NCBI GenBank assembly: GCA_018712905.1
Contig: DVGD01000147.1
Location: 1 to 33,812, forward strand
DNA: 33,812 nt
Direction: 5' to 3'
From: Candidatus Avoscillospira stercoripullorum
GTDB taxonomy: Bacteria; Bacillota; Clostridia; Oscillospirales; Oscillospiraceae
Shown here: in pieces, positions 1 to 6,252 of the stretch
Layout: the number at the start of each line of letters is the position of its first letter
How positions within the stretch are numbered: position 1 is the first letter of the stretch
Notes under the pieces: model-generated
Database searches by the model: none
Told to the model about the DNA's origin: nothing
What the model saw: only the letters and a program-made list of their open reading frames with translations
Program-made: the position numbers and the translations under genes

Positions 1-1517
1 GCCAGCACGGCAACGGGCAGGCCGGTGTGGCTGTAGGAGGTGAAGGACACGCCGGACTTGTTGTTGATGATGTGGGTGAGGGTCACGCTGAAGGGCTCGT
101 AGGTGCCGTAGAGCACATACTCTGCCTGCTGGGCATAGCCGGTCTCGGTGCCATTGATGCTCTTTTCATAGGCGGTCTTGAGGAGCTCCAGCTCGTAGTC
201 GGTGAGCACCAGCTTGTCACCCTCCTCGCCCTCGGTCTTGAGGCCGAAGAGCTCGGTCACATCGGCCATGGCCTCTTCAAAGGGCGTCTTGTTCTCCTTG
301 TAGGCGGAGACATAGTCGCTGTCGAACTTGGCATAGGAGATCTTCTGGCTCTCCAGGAGGTTGAGGTAGGTGTCGTAGTCGGTACCGGCAAAGCCGATGG
401 TGAGGCCGCCGGTCTCATGGTCGCCGGTCACCAGGATCAGGGTCTCCTCGGGATGCTCAGCGGCGAAGTCGATGGCCACCTGCACCGCGTCGGCCAGGGC
501 CATGGTGTCGTGGATGGAAGAGGCGGCGTCATTGGCGTGGCAGGCCCAGTCGATCTTGCCGCCCTCGCACATGAGGAAGAAGCCGTTGTCGTTGTCGAGA
601 ACCTCGATGCCCTTTGCCACATGGTCGGCGAGGGACCACATCTCGTCGGTACGGTCGAGCTCATAGGCCATGGCGTCGCCGTCGGCCAGGTGCTCGTCAA
701 TGATGATGACGGAGCCGTCGGTCACGGCTTCGGCCTCGGCCTGGGTTTTCACCACGGTGTAGCCCGCGGCTTCTGCCAGGGCGTAGAGATCCTCCTGGTC
801 ACCCTCGGCGCCGGTGGGCTTGAGGAAGGCGCCGCCGGAGAAGTAGTCGAAGCCGGAGTCGATGAGCTCCAGGCCGATCTCATAGTAGTTGTTGCGGCTG
901 GCCTGGTGGGCATAGAAGGCGGCGGGCGTGGCGTGGTTGAGGTTCACCGAGGAGATCACGCCGATTTCCCAGCCCTTCTGGGCTTTGAGCTGCTCGGCAA
1001 TGGTCTCATAGGCGGTGGTGCCGGTCTCATCCATGTTGATGGTGCCGGAATAAGTCTTGTGGCCGGTGGAGATGGAAGTGGCCGTGGACGCCGAGTCGGG
1101 GCAGAAGCTGTTGGAGTCATAGGTCACGGCGGAGCCGGCCACGGGGAAGTTCATAAAGTTGAGGTACTCCGGGCCATCGAGAATGGCGCCCTGGTTATCG
1201 TCCAGGCTGGGTTCAGCCTGCCAGTAATCGGCATCGCTCAGGGCGCCCAGGTAGTCGCTGGTGGACTGGATCTGGGGATAGCTCATGCCGTCGCCGATGA
1301 ACAGGAAGACATACTTGGGCGCGGCGGGCGTCTGCTCCTCTTCCGCGGGGGCGGGCGCAGGCTCTTCCGTCTCCGGGGCGGGATCTGCGGTTTCCTGCTG
1401 GGTGGTGTCGGTGGTGGTCGTTTCTTCCTCCTGGGTGGTTGTCGTCTCATTGGCGCAGCCGGCCAGCAGAGAGGCGCAGAGCACCAGGGAGAGAAGCATG
1501 GCGATCAGTTTCTTCAT
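1..1517 (-). CDS. Alkaline phosphatase, lipoprotein (3' end cut by window)
   Basis: Phosphomonoesterase of the PhoA superfamily, anchored outside the cytoplasmic membrane. The signal peptide ends in lipobox LLAGC (lipidated Cys21), followed by a Thr/Glu/Pro-rich linker to about residue 67. FLFIGDGMS carries metal ligand Asp76. DSASTATSISTG holds the nucleophile Ser142. A later CEGGKIDWACHANDA segment matches the PhoA magnesium and zinc ligands, and VTGDHETGG gives the Asp-His zinc pair. The last zinc His is in the SHTG motif close to the window edge, so about 505 residues are visible and only the C-terminal tail is missing. The start follows a GGAGG site 11 bases upstream. It lies 112 bases after the deacetylase gene with no clear terminator between, so co-transcription is possible. 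Its likely role is phosphate release from external organic phosphates. Confidence 0.93.
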   Translation of the reverse strand, partial: MKKLIAMLLSLVLCASLLAGCANETTTTQEEETTTTDTTQQETADPAPETEEPAPAPAEEEQTPAAPKYVFLFIGDGMSYPQIQSTSDYLGALSDADYWQAEPSLDDNQGAILDGPEYLNFMNFPVAGSAVTYDSNSFCPDSASTATSISTGHKTYSGTINMDETGTTAYETIAEQLKAQKGWEIGVISSVNLNHATPAAFYAHQASRNNYYEIGLELIDSGFDYFSGGAFLKPTGAEGDQEDLYALAEAAGYTVVKTQAEAEAVTDGSVIIIDEHLADGDAMAYELDRTDEMWSLADHVAKGIEVLDNDNGFFLMCEGGKIDWACHANDAASSIHDTMALADAVQVAIDFAAEHPEETLILVTGDHETGGLTIGFAGTDYDTYLNLLESQKISYAKFDSDYVSAYKENKTPFEEAMADVTELFGLKTEGEEGDKLVLTDYELELLKTAYEKSINGTETGYAQQAEYVLYGTYEPFSVTLTHIINNKSGVSFTSYSHTGLPVAVL

Positions 1518-1629
1518 GGATCTCGTTTCCTCCAATTTCTTTCTGATGATATGGATGTTTGGAACGGTTTTTATTCTATCCATGAAGCGTAAATTCCGCC
1601 ATCCTTCCCGTGTGAAAGGCAGGTAAAGT

Positions 1630-2961
1630 TCATCCATGCGGCCGCGCCGGATCCAGAACCGTGGCCGGGTCGAAGAAGAACCGCTTCACCCGCTCCGGGT
1701 AGTCCTTCATCACCATGCCGTCCAGGTTGAGCCTGCTCTGGAAGAGCATGCCGTTTTCCCAGCGGGTGGTCATGCTGGCCTCCACGGGGCAGTAGATGGT
1801 AAAGCCCTGCTCCTTGAGGTAGAGAAGCCGGGGATCGTTGTCCGGGAAGGCGACGCCAAAGGGCGAGATGAAAATATTCGTCTCCCCCACATAGGGGGCA
1901 ATGTCCCGCTTCCACCGGCCGATGTCGTACTCCTCCTGCTGGGCGGTGATGGTGCGGTCGCTCCAGTACTGGTTGTGGGTATAGCTGTGGCAGGCGATCT
2001 TCCAGCCGCTTTCCCGCAGCGCGGCGGCCACATCCCTGGTCTTCTGGAGCATCCATGCCTGGGTCGCCGCGTCATAGTCCTCCAAATCGGTGATGCGGTA
2101 GCCGAAGGCGCCCTCGTAGCCGGTGATGGCCACCACACCCTTGGCGCCCCGCCAGGAGAATTCCGGGTGCTTGGCCACGTAGGCGTCGAGAATGGGCATC
2201 ACGTCGCCGTCGTAGGTGGGTTGGCCGTCCACCACCGTCACCACCCGGCCTTCCTCGTCCACGTCCAGCCGCTGGGCAAAGCCGTCGCCCTCCATATATT
2301 TGTAGTAGTTCACATCGTCCACCGAGATCACCAGGGGCTTTTTCCCCGGCGGCAGCAGGATCTCCCGCCGGACAGCCTCCCCGTCGCGGAACTCCACCAG
2401 ATCGGTGATGTCATAGAGAATGAAGCCCGCCGCCTGGAGCTTGGGCAGCATGGCCTGGAACTCGGAGACGGTGGTCATATAGAGGTCGTAGCCGGTGGAA
2501 TCATAGTCGCCGTCAAAAGCGCGGTCGGTGTCCACGATGAGGCTGTGGAAAAACACGTGGTAGAACTGGTCGCCTTCATAGGGTACCAGTTCCGCCTGCT
2601 TTTGGGCAATCTCCCGGCGCAGTGCGTCGGTCTGGGCACTGCGAAGGGCTCCGGCCTGGTCGAGGAGCGCCAGCGCCTCGTCATAGTAGTAGCCCTGGGA
2701 GAGCTGGTAGGCGCGCTCCATCAGCGCCTGCCGCTCCTTGAGCATGGCCTCCTGCTCGGGATCCGGCTGCGGCTCCGGCTCGGGCTGTGGTTCCGGCTCC
2801 GGCACCGGCGTGAGCACCTCCGGCGGCTTGGAAGCCGCCGGTTCCTCCTTCTTCGCGGTGAGATATCGAAGAAAGATGCCCGCGGCAGCGAGCTCCACAA
2901 GCAGCACCAGCGCTAGCAATACGCCGGTCACGCGAACCCCGGCACTTCCCTTCGAGGTCAT
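1630..2961 (-). CDS. Membrane-anchored NodB-like polysaccharide deacetylase
   Basis: A 443-residue extracytoplasmic protein. Residues 10-32 form an uncleaved signal anchor. A Pro/Glu repeat spacer (PEP-EPQ units) spans about 48-70, then a charged helical stretch to about 125. The rest is a NodB-type deacetylase domain: ISVDDVNYY at 212-220 supplies the Asp pair (D215/D216) and CHSYTHN at 324-330 supplies the HxxxH metal motif (H325, H329). The family removes N-acetyl or O-acetyl groups from peptidoglycan or other glycans. The long stretch between the two motifs is larger than in minimal NodB domains. The start has an AGGAGG site at good spacing. It sits downstream of a BlaI-type repressor gene on the same strand, which suggests a cell-wall function. 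The exact glycan target is not shown. Confidence 0.85.
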   Translation of the reverse strand: MTSKGSAGVRVTGVLLALVLLVELAAAGIFLRYLTAKKEEPAASKPPEVLTPVPEPEPQPEPEPQPDPEQEAMLKERQALMERAYQLSQGYYYDEALALLDQAGALRSAQTDALRREIAQKQAELVPYEGDQFYHVFFHSLIVDTDRAFDGDYDSTGYDLYMTTVSEFQAMLPKLQAAGFILYDITDLVEFRDGEAVRREILLPPGKKPLVISVDDVNYYKYMEGDGFAQRLDVDEEGRVVTVVDGQPTYDGDVMPILDAYVAKHPEFSWRGAKGVVAITGYEGAFGYRITDLEDYDAATQAWMLQKTRDVAAALRESGWKIACHSYTHNQYWSDRTITAQQEEYDIGRWKRDIAPYVGETNIFISPFGVAFPDNDPRLLYLKEQGFTIYCPVEASMTTRWENGMLFQSRLNLDGMVMKDYPERVKRFFFDPATVLDPARPHG

Positions 2962-3058
2962 AGCTGCGCCTCCTTTCTCAAAGCATGGCGAGTTGGAACG
3001 ATTTTATCCTTTATTTTTTCAGACGGATTTTGGCGCATTTTGGTTCCCGCAAAAAAAC

Positions 3059-3118
3059 GACCCCTACAAATGCAGCGCAGATTGCGATGCACTTGTAGGG
3101 GTCGATGTCCTCATCGAC
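3059..3118. repeat. REP-like double palindrome
   Basis: Two adjacent inverted repeats lie between the repressor and deacetylase genes. The first has 16-base arms (3059-3074 and 3088-3103, GACCCCTACAA.. / ..TTGTAGGGGTC) with one mismatch. The second, GTCGATG-tcct-CATCGAC at 3101-3118, overlaps it. Palindromes built on CCCCTACA/TGTAGGGG are, to my knowledge, common intergenic repeats in Oscillospiraceae-type genomes. It could weaken read-through from the repressor gene into the deacetylase gene. Confidence 0.5.
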
Positions 3119-3139
3119 CCGCTGGCGGCAAGGCTCATT

Positions 3140-3514
3140 TCAAGGAGCATCATGGGCGTCCTCCACCAGCTTCTTGAGCCGCTGAAGCTGCTCCTTGGAA
3201 AGCCTGCCGCCGGAGAGGAGGGCGGCAAAGAGCTGCTCCGGCGCGCCGCCGAAGAGCTTGCCCACCAGGGCTTCGGCCTCGTCGGCCTGCACCTCCTCCT
3301 TGCTCACGCAGGCGTGGCAGAGGAAATGGGGCTCGCTGCGGGCGATGGCGCCCTTGGCAATGCACTTTTTGATGACGGTGTAGGTGGTGTTCATGTTCCA
3401 GCCGGTCTCGTCCTTGAGGACGTCGGAGATGTGCTTGGCAGTCTGATCTCCCTCCCGCCACAGTACCTCCATGACCTTCAGCTCCGAATCGAATAGCTTC
3501 ACTGCCAATGCCAT
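3140..3514 (-). CDS. BlaI/MecI-family transcriptional repressor
   Basis: A 124-residue winged-helix protein with the family pattern: an N-terminal LFDSELKVMEVLWREG helix, a recognition segment (NMNTTYTVIKKCIAKGAI) and a helical C-terminal dimerisation part. Length is normal for BlaI/MecI (about 120-130). Family members repress by binding TACA/TGTA dyads and are normally inactivated by proteolysis through a BlaR1/MecR1-type M56 membrane sensor. No such sensor gene is in the window. The gene has its own TTGACA-N17-TAGTAT promoter and precedes the deacetylase and phosphatase genes on the same strand, so it may control cell-envelope genes rather than a beta-lactamase. Confidence 0.88.
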   Translation of the reverse strand: MALAVKLFDSELKVMEVLWREGDQTAKHISDVLKDETGWNMNTTYTVIKKCIAKGAIARSEPHFLCHACVSKEEVQADEAEALVGKLFGGAPEQLFAALLSGGRLSKEQLQRLKKLVEDAHDAP

Positions 3515-3539
3515 CGCTCCTTTTCAAAGTTGTACTTTC

Positions 3540-3568
3540 ATACTACCAAAATAGTTTTCCCTTGTCAA
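3540..3568 (-). promoter_or_regulatory. Sigma-A promoter of the BlaI-type gene
   Basis: On the minus strand, -35 TTGACA (3563-3568), a 17-base spacer and -10 TAGTAT (3540-3545). The -10 runs into a loose TGTA/TAC dyad at about 3530-3545, which could be an autoregulatory BlaI-type operator; that last point is weak inference. Confidence 0.7.
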
Positions 3569-3579
3569 CCCAGGCCGGC

Positions 3580-3608
3580 TTGACTTCTCCCGCAGCGATT
3601 TTTATAAT
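3580..3608 (+). promoter_or_regulatory. Sigma-A promoter of the AEC permease gene
   Basis: TTGACT (3580-3585), 17-base spacer, TATAAT (3603-3608). It lies 43 bases before the permease start and back to back with the divergent repressor promoter. Confidence 0.75.
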
Positions 3609-3650
3609 GGTTGCAGAAATCTTCGAAGAAATGGCAAAGGAGGTGCAGGT

Positions 3651-4589
3651 ATGGAACATTTTCTCCTCTGCTGCAATGGAATCCTGCCCATTTTGCTCCT
3701 GATGCTCCTGGGCTACGTCCTTCGGCGGCTTCATGTGCTGGACGCAGGAGCCTTTGCCGCCCTGGATCGGCTGTGCTTTCGCGTTCTCATCCCGGCCATG
3801 CTTTTTGTGAGCGTCTACACCGCCGACTTCTCCACGGCATTTCAGCCCAGCGCCATGGTCTTTGTCGTTCTGGCGGTGGTGGGGAACTTTCTTCTGGTTT
3901 TTCTGCTGGTGCCCCGGTGGATACCCGCCCCTGCCGACGCCGCCTCCACGGTGCACGGCCTGTGCCACACCAACATGGCCGCCCTGGGCATTCCGCTCAT
4001 CGTCAATCTCTTCGGCCAGTCCCAGCTGGCCGTCTACTCCATCCTCATGGCCTTCGCCTCGCCCCTGGTCAACGCCCTGATGGTCTTCGAGCACCTGTAC
4101 TTCCAGGGCGACCGGGTAAAATTGGGCAAACTGGCGCGGAATGTATTCACCTCGCCCTACCTGGTGGGCACCCTGGCGGGCATTGCCTGCAAAGTGCTGG
4201 GACTCCACTTCCCCACCTTTGCGGAAAGCGCCCTTACAAGCCTTCAGTCCGCGGCCACACCCATGTGCCTCATCGCCCTGGGCGGTTCCTTCACCTTCCG
4301 CAGCATCCGCGGGCAGGCTGGCCGGGTAACAGCCATCGTCCTTTCTAGGTGCGTGGGGATCCCGGCGGTAGTGCTGGGGATCGCGGTGGCGCTGGGCTTC
4401 CGCCGGATCGTGCTGGCGTCGCTTCTGGTGCTCTTCTGCTGCCCCAGTGCAGCTGCCACCTACTCCTTCTCCACTGGTTACTGCGGAAACCCCACCTTGG
4501 CCTCCCAGATCGTGGTCTACACCACCGCCGTCTCCCTCTTCACCATCTTCCTCTGGCTCTTTGCCTTCCTCCAACTGGGTCTTTTATAA
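3651..4589 (+). CDS. AEC-family permease (auxin-efflux-carrier/malate permease type)
   Basis: A 312-residue integral membrane protein with about ten hydrophobic segments in two halves, the usual AEC length and organisation. The first half carries GYVLRRLHVLD and LCFRVLIPAMLF, which resemble the conserved helix-1/helix-2 pattern. The second half has SAATPMCLIALGGSF, typical of the family. Bacterial AEC proteins move small organic anions such as malate, malonate or lactate, but the substrate here cannot be told. The start has AAAGGAGG seven bases upstream. It is transcribed alone, from its own promoter to a hairpin terminator at 4605. Confidence 0.88.
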   Translation: MEHFLLCCNGILPILLLMLLGYVLRRLHVLDAGAFAALDRLCFRVLIPAMLFVSVYTADFSTAFQPSAMVFVVLAVVGNFLLVFLLVPRWIPAPADAASTVHGLCHTNMAALGIPLIVNLFGQSQLAVYSILMAFASPLVNALMVFEHLYFQGDRVKLGKLARNVFTSPYLVGTLAGIACKVLGLHFPTFAESALTSLQSAATPMCLIALGGSFTFRSIRGQAGRVTAIVLSRCVGIPAVVLGIAVALGFRRIVLASLLVLFCCPSAAATYSFSTGYCGNPTLASQIVVYTTAVSLFTIFLWLFAFLQLGLL

Positions 4590-4604
4590 CGGAGAATCAA
4601 GCCG

Positions 4605-4645
4605 TCCGAACCTGCTCTCATCATGGGCTGGTTCGGATATTTTTT
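4605..4645 (+). terminator. Rho-independent terminator after the AEC permease
   Basis: TCCGAACC (4605-4612) pairs with GGTTCGGA (4630-4637) and is followed by a T6 tract at 4640-4645. Confidence 0.75.
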
Positions 4646-4777
4646 GCGGCCGCGCCCCTGCGAAGGCAGGCGCGGCACGCCAGCCCTCATGCACTTGCGC
4701 CGTTGTGCCGATTTGTAAAATGCGTCAAATTTGTACAATATATATACAGAAATCGATTGTTTAATTCAAAATAATTG
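4646..4777. other. Gene-free stretch with a second GC-rich hairpin
   Basis: The intergenic region 4590-4918 contains no credible gene. After the terminator a second hairpin (about 4648-4676, GCCGCGCC / GGCGCGGC with a one-base bulge) is seen. The sequence then becomes AT-rich up to the next promoter. Confidence 0.5.
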
Positions 4778-4806
4778 TTGCATTTTATGGATTTTCCCGT
4801 TATAAT
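4778..4806 (+). promoter_or_regulatory. Sigma-A promoter of the propeller-protein gene
   Basis: TTGCAT (4778-4783), 17-base spacer, TATAAT (4801-4806). It predicts a leader of about 105 bases before the ATG at 4919 and argues against any in-frame start upstream of about 4815. No known riboswitch fold was recognised in the leader. Confidence 0.65.
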
Positions 4807-4918
4807 ATTGAAGCTATCACGCAAGATTGTGTCTGTAATTTTGCCGCGTCCAGTGCGATTCTCAGAAGATATGGCGCATGGTTCATTGGTTGTAAATCTG
4901 TCTTTGGAGGCAAAGTTG

Positions 4919-5986
4919 ATGAAAATTGAAAAGCGAATCATTTCCAAGCTGAATAAGTGCTATGCCATTACCCGGCTGACTTACCAGGGAAAGCCCGCCT
5001 TTCTGGTGGCTGCTGAGCGGCACGATCCCTGCTACCTGTTCTCTGAGGACGGCGAACGGCTGGATACCGTTTGGACGGAACCCGGCGGCGTGATGAGTAT
5101 GACTCCTGTGCCCGGTACGGAGAACACCTTCCTGGCAGTCCACCAATTCTATTCCCCGGACGATTCCAAGGAGGCCAAAATCGTCATCGCCCAGAAACAG
5201 GATGGGGAGGGCTGGAGCATCCGAACCCTTTGTGATGCACCCTTTGTCCACCGCTTCGGCATTTTGTGCCGTGGGGGCATCCGTTATCTGCTGGTATGCT
5301 GCTTGAAGACCGGCCACGCCTACGACGATGATTGGCGCAGTCCCGGCGCCTGCTACGCCGCCGTGCTGCCTGAAGATCTCTCCCCATTCCATGAAAACCA
5401 TCAGCTCAAGCTGATGCCCATTCAGATCGGTATGCTGAAAAACCACGGCTACAGCCTGCTCCACAAAGACGGCTACGATGCTGCCGTTGTGGGTTGTGAA
5501 GAGGGCGTATTTGTGTTCAATCCTCCCGCTGCCGCCGGTGAACCCTGGAAAATCGATCATATTCTCAGCGTTCCCACCTCTGACGCCGTCCTGATGGACT
5601 TTGACGGGGACGGCCTGGACGAGCTGAGCTGCATTGCGCCCTTCCACGGCGACTCCCTGGTCATCTACCATCTGGATGTCCACGGAAACTATGTGCCCCA
5701 ATGGAAGCTGAGCCAGCCCGAAAAGGAAACCGGCATGATCCACGCCACCTGGGCATGCAATCTCCTGGGAACCCCCTCCTGGATCGTTGGCTGGAGAAAG
5801 GGAACCCGGGATACCATTGTCATCCATTGGGACAAGGAGGCCGGTACCTATGTCTTTGACTACCTGGACAAGAACACCGGCTGTGCCAACGCCATGCACT
5901 TTGTGAACACCAGGGGAGAAGACGTGGTGATCGGCACCAACCGGGAAATCGACGAAGTGGCCATGTATCTCATCAAAGCGGACTGA
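4919..5986 (+). CDS. VCBS/FG-GAP-like beta-propeller protein, function unknown
   Basis: A 355-residue protein of alternating short beta strands, consistent with a propeller. A calcium-loop-like DFDGDGLDE motif is seen near the middle (about residue 225), as in VCBS/FG-GAP repeats. No signal peptide or transmembrane segment is present, whereas most VCBS/FG-GAP proteins are exported, so it is probably cytoplasmic. The ATG at 4919 has GGAGG (4906-4910) at good spacing and lies downstream of the mapped promoter; an open frame extends further up but would begin inside the promoter. It is monocistronic and convergent with GRE1. I do not recognise a specific function. A role linked to the neighbouring catabolic genes, such as a propeller-fold lyase or lactonase, is speculation. 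Confidence 0.75.
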   Translation: MKIEKRIISKLNKCYAITRLTYQGKPAFLVAAERHDPCYLFSEDGERLDTVWTEPGGVMSMTPVPGTENTFLAVHQFYSPDDSKEAKIVIAQKQDGEGWSIRTLCDAPFVHRFGILCRGGIRYLLVCCLKTGHAYDDDWRSPGACYAAVLPEDLSPFHENHQLKLMPIQIGMLKNHGYSLLHKDGYDAAVVGCEEGVFVFNPPAAAGEPWKIDHILSVPTSDAVLMDFDGDGLDELSCIAPFHGDSLVIYHLDVHGNYVPQWKLSQPEKETGMIHATWACNLLGTPSWIVGWRKGTRDTIVIHWDKEAGTYVFDYLDKNTGCANAMHFVNTRGEDVVIGTNREIDEVAMYLIKAD

Positions 5987-6020
5987 TCCTCACAGGAGAG
6001 GCTGCCCAATCCCGTGCGAC

Positions 6021-6172
6021 TGTCAAAAAACCTCGCCGAGACCTTATGTGACAGAGCAGCGGGGGGGGTGTGCGGGGGGCAAAAAGCCCACCGCGCGTTC
6101 CATCAACAGGATTTTGAAACTTTTTTGTAAGTTTCAAAATCCGCACAGCGGGGCGAAAATACTTTTTCGACA
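6021..6172. repeat. Possible MITE-like element with short inverted ends
   Basis: This non-coding segment is bounded by TGTCAAAAA (6021-6029) and TTTTTCGACA (6163-6172), which read as imperfect inverted ends. It holds G8 and G6 runs (6061-6068, 6074-6079) and a perfect 14-bp hairpin (6109-6122 / 6129-6142). No transposase and no clear target-site duplication were seen, so the mobile-element reading is tentative. Confidence 0.3.
6109..6142. terminator. 14-bp perfect hairpin between convergent genes
   Basis: GGATTTTGAAACTT pairs with AAGTTTCAAAATCC around a six-base TTTTGT loop. It lies between convergent genes and may slow polymerase from either side. There is no T tract after the stem, so termination is uncertain. 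Confidence 0.4.
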
Positions 6173-6180
6173 CGCTGTCA

Positions 6181-6210
6181 GGCGCCCGGCTCAACCAAGA
6201 GCCGGGCGCC
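6181..6210. terminator. 12-bp perfect GC-rich hairpin downstream of GRE1
   Basis: GGCGCCCGGCTC / GAGCCGGGCGCC with loop AACCAA. It sits 43 bases past the GRE1 stop and between two convergent genes. T-rich sequence follows only weakly on the plus side (GGTTTATT). Confidence 0.55.
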
Positions 6211-6252
6211 GGTTTATTGCAGGCGGTATCGCTTATTGCGGCTTCCTGAAAA

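Noticed and set aside
27-1592. Long plus-strand open frames over the phosphatase and deacetylase genes (also 1636-2916)
   Set aside because: They are antisense shadows in GC-rich DNA, giving Gly/Val/His-rich sequences with no family motifs, while the minus strand encodes well-conserved enzymes.
4807-4918. Riboswitch in the leader of the propeller-protein gene
   Set aside because: No conserved riboswitch core or terminator/antiterminator pair could be recognised.
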